A program made the position numbers and the translations under genes. A stretch of DNA of 64,000 nucleotides from Lateolabrax maculatus (Eukaryota; Chordata; Actinopteri; Acropomatiformes; Lateolabracidae): NCBI GenBank assembly GCA_031216445.1, contig CM062214.1, forward strand, positions 23,865,501 through 23,929,500, read 5' to 3'. Each line of letters starts with the position of its first letter. The first letter of the stretch is position 1. Positions 1-11,081 of this stretch are shown here, in pieces. The notes under the pieces are model-generated. The model was not told the DNA's origin, did no database searches, and saw only the letters and a program-made list of their open reading frames with translations.

Positions 1-144
1 CAGCGCCAGGGGGATGCCGACCAACGCCGTCAGCAGCCGGTAGCACCAGTACTTGGTGACAGTGAAGGTGGTGAAGCTGGCTTTCCACACGCCGTCGAAG
101 CTGTAGGTCCCTGCAGGCTCGGCGATCACGTCCTCAAAGTCTAC
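1..144 (-). CDS. cav1: caveolin-1, coding exon 3 (5' part; continues beyond the left edge)
   Basis: This exon encodes the core of caveolin-1, the scaffold protein of caveolae. Read on the minus strand from 144, a pyrimidine-rich acceptor ending in CAG is followed by 48 codons in phase 0. They begin VDFEDVIAEP, which contains the caveolin signature FEDVIAEP. The scaffolding domain follows as DGVWKASFTTFTVTKYWCYR, and then the start of the membrane hairpin (LLTALVGIPLAL). Compared with human CAV1, the scaffolding domain differs by Val for Ile and Cys for Phe (KYWFYR to KYWCYR). The rest of the hairpin, the C-terminal palmitoylated region and the stop codon lie outside the window. In this family the scaffolding domain binds cholesterol-rich inner-leaflet membrane and supports oligomerisation. 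The identity is very secure because nearly every residue matches vertebrate caveolin-1. Confidence 0.97.
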
Positions 145-763
145 CTGAAGAGTGAGGAAGAGCAAGAGTGAGAAAATGTTTGAAAAAACACTTCTAAAAG
201 TATCATTTAGTGTTTATTTGGATCCATATGAGCTGTTACATTGGCAGCAACTCTTCCTGTGATCCATATTAAAAGATAAAGTATAATCAACAAATGCCTC
301 CACTTACAGTACATATAACATTATTATACGATATTTACAAAGTGACTTGTAGAGCTTAGTACAGAGACACTCAGCACCACACATCCACATCCACATTAGA
401 CCCATCAATATGACTTGTCAAATACCTTCATCCGCCGTCAATTGTATTTCACAAGACTCCTGATAAGGTGCTAATGAAACCATCACACACACTTTATAGT
501 CCTTCAAATCTGAACTCATTATTTCCACATAAATCAGCTGCTTCACTCCCCGCTGATGTCAGTTTGTTAAGATGGAGGGTGGGAGTCCTGACACGACTTC
601 CATCTCCCTGCACAGTGACTGGTACACAGTCTAACAACCAACAAACTGCCCCGCCCAAAATACTGATTGCTACACACACTATCTCTGGCATCTGCTTTCC
701 GTTCTGCAGAGCAACCTCAGGATGTTTGTCTCCAGATCCTCTTGAAAACATTCAACTCACTAA

Positions 764-764
<1 letters not shown>

Positions 765-797
<33 letters not shown>
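765..797. repeat. (GATA)n / (TAGA)n microsatellite
   Basis: About eight uninterrupted TAGA tetranucleotide units lie in cav1 intron 2. They are likely to vary in length between individuals. Confidence 0.97.
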
Positions 798-3700
798 GTC
801 CTTCTACGGCTAAAGTCAGACACTATAAACAGTCAAATTTTCAGCTATTCTTAAGTTAAATGATGGCCACACATGGACCAGATGTAGCCAATAAAAGTTT
901 GTCATGACTTTGTCTGCTTGGTGGTTTAAAGACGTCATGAAGCTGTTTGATATCTAAATAATTAGCAGGCTGAATCTAGCTCCTAGAAGCTTTTACATCT
1001 CCTCTTGTAAACACTCAGTGTGTGGTAGGTTATGTCTTTATTAGGTAAAAATCTGAGGTGCACAGGAAGGAAGTGATGTGTTTCACATTTCTGTTTTTTG
1101 TGGAATGAAAGGAAGGAAAAACTGCACAGTTAATGTGACCAGTAATGGTCACCACGATTGGACAAACAACAGAAGGAGTGCTACCTACAGAAAGTTCATC
1201 TACAGAAAATCCAAAGAGGAAGACATCCCCGTACCGCCCACAGTGTTTGATTGACAGGTGATCCTAGGGGCCCCTCCTCCACCAACCATTAAGATGTACG
1301 AGAACATTCTGCTTCTTTTCACTGTAAACACGTCTATCAGGTCTTTAAATGGGATAATCTCTCCAAGTGTCCCTGACCTGACCAGCGCTGGTTAAGGAAC
1401 GGAGGGAAAAGTGGCAACCTCGCACAATGTAAACACAATGCAGACGCTCCCGCTCCCTCTCATCCTCTCCACAGGCTTCTGAGCACAGAGTCAATATTTA
1501 TTTTACAGTTACTTGGAGACTGTACCTCCGCTAACAGACCAGTTGGACTACTGAAGTCTAATGGCTGCAATATCAATAAGTCACGCAGATATTATCCAGT
1601 GTCACTGACAGTGAAATGGAAAAGTGAAGTGTTTGATTCCTTAGGGAGATACTGTTGTTTGGAAGACGTGACGCTCACTTACACAAGCTGACATCAAAGA
1701 AAAGCACATTATGGTTCACTTTTACCATTTTAGATCTCCTAAAAAGAACTTGATCTGTTAAATGATACACTTTTCTCTATATTTTTTTAAGATACTAACT
1801 TCAAGCTGAATGCTAATAGGAAAATGGGATCAAATTCTGATTTGCAATTCCATTATATCCATGATTGGAGGGAGATATTCATCATCATTTCAATGGAATA
1901 CGTCTGCCCAGAGATAGATGATAAGGTTGATCCCACTGTCATATCTGTCTGTTAAATATTAACCAGGATCCAGCAGTTAGTTAGCCTATCTTACAGTAGC
2001 ATAAAGACTGCAAACAAAGGGAAACAACTTGCTTGGCTCTGTCCAAATGTAACCAGCACTAATTAACACACTGTATCTAAACTGTCTGGACAAAAACAAT
2101 GTAAACCGTAATGTAAAAGCAACTTGTGGTTTTACTGGGGGTTATTTAAAGGTCGTATCCCCGATCAAACAGTCCTGCACATGTCATGTACAATTAAGAA
2201 ACTTTTGACTTGATTTTAGACACTTTTTGAATGTCTTGGAGTCTAAATTTACATGAAATATTTTATTCACATATATAGATTTTTGTTTAAACCGGAACAA
2301 ATCAATTGCATCAATAATTCAATAAACTCCAACCTAACACAATACATATGTAATACACTGTCATTGATAAACCATTAACACAAACACATATAATTTCCTG
2401 AAGTTCACAATTCAAAATCTTTATATTATAGTGAGTGCAGGCTATAAAACACATCTTAGGGCTTATTTTCATGCAGTTATTCATTATGTAAAGATAAATA
2501 CCAGGTTTTTCCCATGTTGGATGTTTTATTTTGGAACAGAACTCTTCAAATATCCCAACAGAGTTACTTTTTTATGCCTTGAAACAGCAGCTTGTAAGTC
2601 CAATTCTTTTACTCCGAGCAGCAGCATAAAGCCTCTCACACAGCCCCAACTGGCGGAGCTCACTACAGCCTTATAATATAAATCTGACTGCAGCCACAAA
2701 ACCAGCGCGGCGTCCATTTAATTTTTCCACAGCTACAAATTTTAAAGTGGACCCACTCTGCTCCAGTTTCCAGAACTTTGATTGAGACTAAATGAGGGCC
2801 TTCTGCAGAGAGGCACAAACACAACCGCAGCAGGATGGTGGAGAGTTTTGACTTCATAAAGTGAAGCTGTTGGGTGCTTTTTTCTTTCCAAGTTTTAGTT
2901 TTCTAAATACTGTTCTGTATGCAACACGATGAGGAAAATCATCATCGTTACCTGAGGTTTGGCACTTTAATCTATAGTCTGTACAAACAGATTCACAACC
3001 TTCAGTTTAATAGTAGAGAATTGGTTTGATTTTTCTTTTTGTTTTTTTCTTTAGTTGCTACTTCAGACTTTAAAAGTTTTTATTTTGCAAGAAAGTGACA
3101 AAAGTCACCCAGAAATTACATTTACTCCAGCGGCAAACAAATGATGAACAATTTTTGATCAAAGTAAGGACGTGTCTGAAGAAGAGGGTCATAAAAGTCC
3201 ATAATTTCAGACTGAGTCCTCAAGATTTAGCAGTTATTGACTGAAGAAATTCAGTAATGACGATCATATAAAGCACAGACAGTATAAAAACTACTTAAAA
3301 CATCAAAAGTTTGTGTAGCAGCCCAGTTATGCTGGGTTAAAGCGTGGATCTCTGCAGTCCAGTTAGAGGTTTGATATGAAACAATGGAGTCTCGGGGTCA
3401 GCATGTGACCAGTCGGCAAGGCAACTGTATTATTGAGTAAATAAGGCGATGTGCTATTTCCAGAGCTCTATCTTCAGGCTGTCAACTATGCTTCAATAGA
3501 CAAAGTGGGTCTCTGGAGGAGAAGGTCAGAGTGCAGCACATTAATGGATTCTTTTGTCGGTTTGAGGGCTTTGGTAGTCAGGGTGAAATGTTTGGTTTGG
3601 TTCAGGAGCGAGATTAGGATGATTGGCAGCAGAGACATACTGTATGTGACCAACAGACACAGACTCCAGGCTAATTTGACAAGACTTGTTTTGAATCACA

Positions 3701-4534
3701 AATAGTTTGATTGTAACTTAATTTTGATTCAATAATAAGGAAGTGACCGTAAGTTTATATTTCTCATATTAAAGCTCTGAATGCTGATGTAAAACAAAGT
3801 CAAACAAATGAATTCAACACATTGCCCCGTTTGCTTTTTGCTAATATCACAAAAACACTTTGGTTGAACTTACATAACTTACACTGACATAAACCCCTCT
3901 ATGTTAATGTGTCCTCATTCCAGCGTTTAGTGATAACTACGTGCCAAATATCTAATAAAATTGAATGAATCTGTAATCTTGGATGCTTTTTTGTGTAATG
4001 CAACCCCTCTTTTGTATATATTTTTGTGACATATCCACAGTTTAGTTAAATTTGCATGACATTTGGATGGAAACAAATCCCACCGCATTGAGCTTGAAAG
4101 AGTTTCATAAGCACGAAATGTCTCAACCCACAGACGAGTGTGTAATTCTTTAGTTGTGAGCGCAGTGTCCCAAAATGATAATATAAAACTATGATCAAGA
4201 GTCAACCAATCGCAGGCTTTGCAGTCCCAGAGGGAGTGTTTCATTCCTTTCAATTTGACCTTCAGTGCTTCAAACTTCTCACAACTCCCTCTCAAAAATT
4301 GTCTCCAGTGGGGGCACTTTCACTCCACTGACCGGAGGGGTCAGCTGGGTAAAAAAAATGCCCTCTCTGCTATATAAAGACCCACAAATCCTCCAGAGGA
4401 AAAAACTCTCTTTGCAGGGCAAACTCCACATGCATGTCAGTAATGGAACTTGTTTGATGTGGCCAGGTGATTGAGGCCAGCTGCAGCAGCTACAGGAGAG
4501 CAACTTGTTTTCCTTTGATTACAAGAATGCCCTG

Positions 4535-4539
4535 TGTAT

Positions 4540-4580
<41 letters not shown>

Positions 4581-4582
4581 CG
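4535..4582. repeat. (GT)n microsatellite in cav1 intron 2
   Basis: There is a nearly pure GT run (4542-4573) with a degenerate GT-rich skirt that continues to about 4690. The open frame on the opposite strand here (poly-His/Thr) is an artefact of the repeat. Confidence 0.96.
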
Positions 4583-4993
4583 TCTGTGTATGCATGAACA
4601 CTACATACAGTATGTCTGCATGCACAGTACACACATTTAGGTGTGAGTTCTGTATGTGGGGTGTGTGTGTATGTGTGTGGACACGGTGGATTGCAGAGTG
4701 AGGGTTGCTGGAAGGGATTCCCTGCTTGTGCTTTTCATTGGGGCACACCAAACACACGCTTCCACTTGGCAGAACTGTTTCATTGACCTCAAAGCACCTC
4801 AGAGCAGATGTATACAGTACACTGTAAAAAAAATACAGGCTCATTAGAGCTTATTCTGAAATCCAGAGGGAGGCAGTGAGCAGCAAAAGTATGGTAAGTA
4901 AGTACTGCATGTGTCAGAGGTTCCTCGACATACAGTCAGAGTTTGTTAGGTCTGTATGACGGATTTTCATCTTTTTTTCAAGACAGTTAAGAG

Positions 4994-5395
4994 CAGTGGT
5001 GGATGAAGTATTCAGAGCCTTTACTTAAGTAAATGTAACAATAGCACAATGTGAAAATACTCCACTAGAAATAAAAGTCCCGCTTTCAAAATGTTATGTA
5101 AGCGTATTATCAGAAAGATGCACTTAAAGAATCAAAAATAAAATTGGAATGACCCCTGCCAGTGTTATATTGTTATTAATGATAACATTGGATTATCATT
5201 GATGACGCATTATGCTGTAAGTAACATTTTAATGTTGATGCAGCTCATTTAAACTATTTAACATACTGTTGGGTGGTTTAACTCTGAGTATAAGAATGCA
5301 TAGTAATTTATATGCTCATTGTAGGCTAAGCACCTCAGAATTGTACTCAAGTACAGAACTTGAGTAAATGTATTTATTTTCATTACAAGTCTCAG
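4994..5395. mobile_element. MITE-like teleost repeat (actively recurring 'acttaagtaaa' family)
   Basis: The left end reads 'gtggtggatgaagtattcag' and 'cctttacttaagtaaatgta'. The right end reads 'ttgtactcaagtacagaact' and 'tgagtaaatgtatttatttt'. The two ends are partly inverted copies of each other. From general knowledge, this pattern (tactcaagtac / acttaagtaaa) is one of the most abundant non-autonomous DNA-transposon-like repeats in teleosts. No transposase is encoded. It sits within cav1 intron 2. Diverged pieces of the same family occur at 19600-19740, 25195-25915 and 31115-31215. Confidence 0.7.
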
Positions 5396-5887
5396 GCTCT
5401 TAACAGTTCCTTACAGCAGTTTTAATTTTTACAGTGTCCGTGCGCGTGGTTTCAGATAATTTCACCAGCGGTCTGTTGAGTTGATTAGACAGGGGCGGGA
5501 CATTCATAAAGCTGCACTCTATTCTGAGACTGGAAGGAGAGTCTGACTCACTGTCACAATGGAGGAGAATGGGGAGGGAGAAAAAGCAGAGAGGCACAAG
5601 AAGTGGAGAGAGAAGCGGAAAACAGGAAAAGTATAGACTGAAGTTAATTATCTTATAAAATATACCCAAAAGATTACGAAAAGTTGGAATGAAAATTTCA
5701 GCCTTTTCTTCTCTTTGAAGAGAAGAGCTCATTCAAACTCGCTTTGGTGAAACTGTTCATGTGGCAGAACTGGAAGAAGGATATAAACTCGCAAGACCTG
5801 CTTTGTGTAAGACCTTTTGGGGTATTTTCTTATACCCTGATACACCAAATGTAGCCTATTTTCCTAACAAAAAAGCAAATGTGAATG

Positions 5888-6080
5888 TATCACGTGACAC
5901 ATTTCACATACTTCTCACATGTGAAGCAGCATGTCACATGGGAAACACTTACACATTCCCACTGGTGGTTTTCAGACACTGCACAAGTGATAAAGTCACT
6001 ATGTTATAAGAACATAGACTTGCAGATTTCTGAGATGTGAAATGTAAGATAGCACATGATGAAAACTGATATTTCACGTG
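5888..6080. repeat. E-box palindrome cluster, probably an old repeat
   Basis: CACGTG occurs at about 5891-5896 and again near 6075. A ten-base palindrome, TCACATGTGA, lies at 5915-5924, and further 'tcacatg' and 'tttcaca' words fall between them. Dense TTTCACATGTG-like words in both orientations suggest a decayed repeat, but the motifs are also valid bHLH (E-box) binding sites. Which of the two matters cannot be decided from the sequence. Confidence 0.4.
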
Positions 6081-6419
6081 TAAAAATTATGAATCTCACA
6101 GGAGCTTTTCTGTGTCATCAGTATCATTGCAGTCAGCCAACAGTAAGAGGTTATCTGAGGATCATCTTCCCAGTCAACAAAATCAATAATGTCAGACTGT
6201 CACTTATCATCAGGAACTTGACAGAAGCCATACAAAAAGCCACACATGAATATTTGGTCCTCTGACGCAACTACAGGAGTGTAAGAAGGGAGGGAGGAGA
6301 GGAGAGGACTAGAATGGGAGGAATGAAGGGAGGAGAGATGGGGAGTGGTGAGGGATATCCCCTCAGACTAACTAGCCACTTGGGTGTTTCCCTGTTTTAA
6401 CAAGGCAGAGTTCAGGCAT

Positions 6420-7010
6420 TTCAAAGAGCCGACCCCTCCTGCCCCACGCAGCGAGCCGTTTGACCCCACTCTCATGAAATAACCCGCCGCAGCTGGGGAG
6501 GAGGGCGGCCGGGCTCGGGCAGCTGTTGCGCGCCGCTACCCTGCAGACGCGTCAGGTGGCTTCCAGCGCGCCACTCCTCCGCTGCTGCAACCTCTCTCCC
6601 TCTGCGAACTGCTTTAAACAAAATAAACACTGGGTATTTACGCGGCCAGGCTGCTCTCTTATGGAAAGAATTCTTCTCTCCCAACAGCAAGACGTGCGCA
6701 ACAAGGACTGTGGGAAATGTGTGTTCCAACAACAGGAAATTAGTAATGTTTCCTCTGTTGAAGCGAGGATCTTCAAGTTTTCGAGTCCGCTGCGTGTGCG
6801 GACGCGCAGATATTTACACATGTGGATAGGTTTCCATTGTATCGCCTCAATGAGCTCTGATACCTCTGCAAAGCTTCTTCCTAATAGGGGAAAGTCACTG
6901 AGGGGGGACACTGCTGGGACCACAGTGCGCAACACAGTGCGCAAAAGAGCCGCCGTGCGCCTCTGACGCGCACATCAGCACATACCGCCAGTGTGACAGC
7001 TCCTACACGC
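6420..7010. promoter_or_regulatory. CpG-rich block in cav1 intron 2, candidate internal promoter
   Basis: This stretch is far richer in CG dinucleotides than the surrounding intron, with words such as gcgcgccgc, gacgcg, tgcgca (several times) and ccgccgtgcgc. On the minus strand, upstream of the block, are an AGCCAATCA CCAAT box (about 7043-7051) and a TGACGTTA CRE-like site (about 7102-7109). That arrangement would suit a promoter reading toward exon 3. It could instead drive antisense RNA or be a GC-rich enhancer. Long open frames on both strands here are expected from the base composition and show no recognisable domain. Confidence 0.4.
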
Positions 7011-7213
7011 ACCGATTCCCACAGTTTATTTCAGTTAACAGTGATTGGCTTGCGGTTCCACTGAACTGAAATAAAGTGCAAACTCTGCAACAGGCATTTT
7101 GGTGACGTTATGGTTTAAGTTGCCACGAAAATAGAGATAAAAGCCCACAACAGCCGCACGCTTCACCCCAATTATAAAGTTCAAAAGTTAACAGCCCTCC
7201 AGGTTTGACTCAC

Positions 7214-7381
7214 CTTGACAACATCGTCGTTTATGTGCTTTGGGTCCCGGTTGACCAGGTCGATCTCTTTGGTGTGGACATCCTCCATCGTCTTCTCGTT
7301 CAGACTGTCGTTGTCCATGTCTTTGTTGTTAGGTTTGTATATGTTCCCTTGTTTTCGGATGAACGGCGAGTGCAGAAACTT
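7214..7381 (-). CDS. cav1: caveolin-1, coding exon 2
   Basis: This exon has 56 codons in phase 0 and encodes most of the cytosolic N-terminal region of caveolin-1. The acceptor is a long CT-rich tract ending CTGACAG before 7381. The donor is AAG|GTGAGT at 7214/7213. Diagnostic stretches are RKQGNIYKPNN, VHTKEIDLVNRDPKH and NDDVVK, all closely matching human CAV1. An internal Met at residue 34 of the full protein sits where the vertebrate beta isoform starts (human Met32). The residue aligned with the Src target Tyr14 is His here (HSPFIRKQG against YTVPIREQG). The human exon has 165 bases and this one has 168. The exon lies about 1 kb from exon 1 and about 7.1 kb from exon 3. Confidence 0.97.
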
Positions 7382-8370
7382 CTGTCAGGATCCGGAGGAG
7401 GCAGAGAAAGAAGAGAGTGAAGAGGAGGAGGTATAGTGTGGAGTGCGCTGAGAGGGAGAGAGACTGGAGCTGCGACTTACCAGCCTGCCCCACAAACAGG
7501 GATGGGTTTAAATGAATAGAAAGTGAAGCACCACACCCCTCGATCCAGCCGCAAGAGGTCCTCACCACCCGGACAGAAATTTAATACCCTGACCTGACAT
7601 ACAGTTGATTCAACATGTACCTGAGTGCATGGCAACGGTTTTATGAAATGCGTAAAAGCGCATATTCCAAAAAATAAAAATTTCTCCCCATAGCAGCGTT
7701 TTTCTATATATAGTCTGGATATTTTAGAACAAATATGGGTTTTCAACTTTATTTGTAATCTGACTTGTACATATATGGACACATTAAGGTAAAGTATGTA
7801 AAAACACGTTAGGTTTCCGAGTCTTCGCTTTAAAAACGGAGTGCGTAAAGACCCCCTTTGGTCCCCCCCTACACTCTCCTTCGTGAATCTATCAAGCACA
7901 TCCTCATTTATACTCACAACCATGTGGCTTCATTAGTTATTATTAAAGCATGTGCATGATTTATAACTAGAATGTTTTGTTAGAAAAAGGTTGTGGGTTT
8001 ACTCTCCTTTGGCTTTTACGCACGTAAAAAAAAGCCCCTACATGGTATGTGCGTTGAAACCATAGTCGGTTGTTCTGTTAATTAAGCTTTTAGCAAGTAA
8101 AATCTTTCACCCACATGCTAATGTATACTCAATGGTCCTTCACATTCCGCCTGCGTGTGTGGGAGAAGCGTTCGTGACCAGGTGCCAAGAAAAAGATAAC
8201 GATTGAGAACCAGCGCTCTGCAGTTGGAAAAAAACATCCAAATTTCCTTCATGGATGCAAATAATGAGCGAGAATAATCAGCTCCTCGATGAAGAAAACA
8301 AGGTGTCAGCTAAAAAAAAAAAACTTTCAACTAGAAACACAGCTCGGTGTACGTGAGAGCCATACTGTAC
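7382..8370 (-). other. cav1: cav1 intron 1
   Basis: This intron of about 990 bases starts GTACAGTATG at 8370 and ends with a CT-rich tract and CTGACAG. I see no exon or repeat of note apart from short A-runs. Confidence 0.88.
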
Positions 8371-8406
8371 CTCTTCTGTGTCGCCGTCCTTCAGTTCTCC
8401 TGTCAT
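8371..8406 (-). CDS. cav1: caveolin-1, coding exon 1 (start codon)
   Basis: This short first coding exon has 12 codons, MTGELKDGDTEE, and ends in phase 0 at a GAG|GTACAG donor. It joins in frame to the K-F-L-H start of exon 2. The start codon at 8406-8404 has A at -3 (gacagcATGa), a good vertebrate context. Human CAV1 also has a tiny first coding exon of about ten codons, and this acidic DGDTEE end is typical of the family's variable N terminus. There is no tyrosine in this exon. The start choice rests on splice phase, position and Kozak match, because the N-terminal residues themselves are poorly conserved. Confidence 0.85.
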
Positions 8407-8790
8407 GCTGTCCTCACGTTAGAACAGATTAGCGCGGTGAAACAGACAAGAAGACAATAAAGGAAGCCGAGAGGGAGGCGTGGAGGCAAACTGAGAGGAC
8501 TGGGGCTCCTCTCGGGGACCTGTTCAGTGATCTAATTCCTGCCCTTTTCGCTGAACGTGACTAGGTTTTAATGCCAGCGCGGTGAGAGGGAAACCTCCGG
8601 AGTTTCCTCGGGTCCCGCAGAGCGCGTCTTCACCTGTGAGCAGAGACTCCGTGTAACCTGCCCGGCAGGAGGAGAGACTGACGTGCTCTCAAACTCGGGA
8701 CGCTTTGTAACTGGCGTGGAATTACTTTATTTGGGGATCAAGGCAGAGTATAATAACCTTTTTGTTCAGTGAAATGTGGGCGTTAATTGG
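8407..8790 (-). promoter_or_regulatory. cav1 5' UTR and proximal promoter region
   Basis: The sequence just upstream of the cav1 start codon is locally GC- and CpG-rich between about 8460 and 8710 (for example ccagcgcggtgag and gcagagcgcgtc), then turns AT-rich. On the minus strand, CCAAATAAAG (about 8727-8736) is one base off an SRF CArG box. No convincing TATA box was seen. The transcription start cannot be placed from sequence alone. Confidence 0.5.
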
Positions 8791-11045
8791 AAATGGCAAG
8801 GTGTGGATATTTGCCATACCTTAGCCTGAGGGAGCCCGATTCAAGTGGTTATAGAATATGTGTGGTAATAGCAAGAGGAGAGGTAAGGAAGAGAGCAAGA
8901 AATATATACTAGAAATAAAAAATACAGGAGTTTTCAGAATTCATTTAGCTATTTCAACAAATATAGTACCCAGTCTGTCATAACTTGCTTCATCCACCCT
9001 CAGAAAATAAGTTTATACTAGTATTTAATGCTTTGATGAACGCACATTTGGGGAATTGACACTCCAGCTGTTGTTCTCAGCTTTACTAGGTTGGGAAGCC
9101 ATGCTGGTGACTCTGGTTTGTTTACATTCTTGTATCAACTCACCTTGGAGTGACACCAGTTGGCACAGTCAGCTGTTTTCAGCCAGTAGATATTATAGGA
9201 GCAATTTTTAGATGTGTGTTGATGGGAGTGGCACTGAAATAAACTGGTTGCCACTCATTAACAGTTTGTTTTCACATCTTTTAGAGTTCCAAAGTGCTTT
9301 TTATTAAACAGCAACTCTGTGGTGTCTTGTGGTAGCTAAAATATTCCAGTGTCACTTTATAATAAGGCAGTCTTGTTCTGTGTAAATCTATTTTACCTTT
9401 CATTTGTGTTAAATAGTCAACATTCAACCCTCAGGTTAAAGGTTGAACTTTAATGATCATGAACCTGCACACCGAGGAAAACAACAGCCAAAACATCTGT
9501 GCTTGTTATTCTTCTCCTTTCTATAAGTAAATACACGGCAACTGAGAACACTAAAAGGTTTGAAGGCTCTTATTATTATTACTTTTTTATTTGTTGGCTA
9601 CTCTTTTAACGTTCCTGATTCTGCTGGTTTTGATGGGACATCTGCTCCGGAAAAAGTTAAATAAGCTATTTAAACAAACATGCTCACTTACTCCTCTTTA
9701 CTTTATTGGGTGTGACACTGAACACAAATAACCAAACGTAAACCTGTTTCAAATAAAGATAGAGGTAGAGAAATGTTGCTTTTGAACAGCGTACAGTTTC
9801 CTGCTTAGTGCATCAGTGTTGTAGGCAGGCATGGTTTTGTTTTCGGAGGTCGAGATGCAAAGACTGACCAGTCAGACGGGCTACAGGGTGTAAAAAGTGC
9901 TGTCAATGTGTGACTTCTCGTGAGGACTCCACCACCCCAACACAACATCACTTTATAATGAAAGAAAAATTATGGCTCCATTGCAGAACAGGATCTGTAG
10001 GAACTTAACACCGAGGCAGTTGAGGTTCATGATTAGACTATTAAAAACATGTAAATGTGTCAGTCAGAGCAGTGATAGAACAGGTTCATGAACAGCTGAT
10101 TCAGTCCCAGAGCCCAGGGACGGTCTCGGTCTGGAGGATGGTGCTGGAAAAGCTGTGTGATCACAGTGAACGCTCAACATCAGGATGACCTTTCTGACCT
10201 TGAAAAAGTGATGCCTGCTCTTTTAAAACAACCAGTAGCTGAAGCGTGAAATAAAATCACATTTAAATGGATAACAGTGGGTCTGTAAAGCATGATTAAG
10301 GCTCAAACTTGATTCATTATGAAGCTTATGTTGATGGTAAACCACAAGTTAATGTAGTTAATTCACTGACTGAATCAAACACAACACAAAACAAATATGA
10401 TAACTAATTTGCACACAGTAGAAGGCATGTGATTTCTTGTCAGGCGCATATTTGCCAACACACAGGATATGATGTAACTATCACAGGTGCTATGTTTAGC
10501 TTTGTGGACATGAGACTGGTAGGAATCCCCGACTATGTTGACCCACTGACGCAGCTCGTATACTTTGGGTCTGTTTAATTAAAAAAGACAAAGAGGAACA
10601 AAAAGAACGTGTGCCCGAGATACTCAAGTCAGAAAATAAAAGTCTTCTGTGCCTTCAGAGCTGAACTCCACTGATTATAGTAAGCATGAAGTGCTGAAGG
10701 ACATTCCAGCCGGGTAAAAGTTGTAGTAAATAGTAGTATTAGTGGTAGTACTATCACGGCACTGTTCACACATGGAGTACGAAGCATCACAAACATACAG
10801 AAATATACAAAACCCTACTGTTGAATGAATATTCTGTGCAGAGAAGTAAGTGTAACAGGTGGAAATGCTGTGCAGGCCTGCAGGACTAACAGCAACGCCT
10901 CAGGTCATGTTCCATCGACCCACAGCTCATCTTTGTATAGGAAAGTGTCTTATGCAATCTCAGTACAGTGATTTACGAGTCCCCTTTCTGGCACTCAGCT
11001 GCACATCCCAACCACACTCATCTCCTGTGACTGAAGAAACCACAC
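8791..11045. other. intergenic region between cav2 and cav1
   Basis: About 2.3 kb of mostly AT-rich DNA separates the probable cav2 polyadenylation site from the cav1 promoter. No exon is recognisable. The one regulatory word that stands out is a perfect DR3 nuclear-receptor motif at 10186-10200. Confidence 0.6.
10186..10200 (-). promoter_or_regulatory. DR3 nuclear-receptor element candidate
   Basis: The minus strand reads AGGTCA-GAA-AGGTCA, two perfect consensus half-sites as a direct repeat with three-base spacing. DR3 is the classical vitamin D receptor/RXR arrangement. It lies about 1.8 kb upstream of the cav1 start codon. A 12-base match with fixed spacing is uncommon by chance, but occupancy is unknown. 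Confidence 0.45.
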
Positions 11046-11081
11046 ACAGAAAAATTACCTTCGGGGAAAAGGGTCTTTATT
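11046..11081 (-). terminator. probable cav2 polyadenylation signal
   Basis: AATAAA lies on the minus strand at 11076-11081, with GT-rich downstream sequence around 11035-11050. Cleavage would be expected around 11050-11065. Confidence 0.45.

Larger units (their letters stand above)
145..7213 (-). other. cav1: cav1 intron 2 (about 7.1 kb)
   Basis: This is the intron between cav1 exons 2 and 3. It starts GTGAGT-like after exon 2 and ends in a pyrimidine tract plus CAG at 145-147. It is mostly AT-rich and carries no recognisable exon; the open frames inside it have no family motifs. It holds a GATA tract (765-797), a GT microsatellite (about 4542-4582), a MITE-like repeat (4994-5395), an E-box palindrome cluster (5888-6080) and a CpG-rich block (6420-7010), each listed separately. 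Confidence 0.9.

Noticed and set aside
4437..4844. Minus-strand frame with His/Thr repeats
   Set aside because: It is produced by the GT microsatellite read on the opposite strand.
6526..6966. Open frames of 146 (plus) and 130 (minus) codons in the CpG-rich block
   Set aside because: Stop codons are depleted by GC-rich composition, and neither frame has a recognisable domain or good splice sites in a family context.
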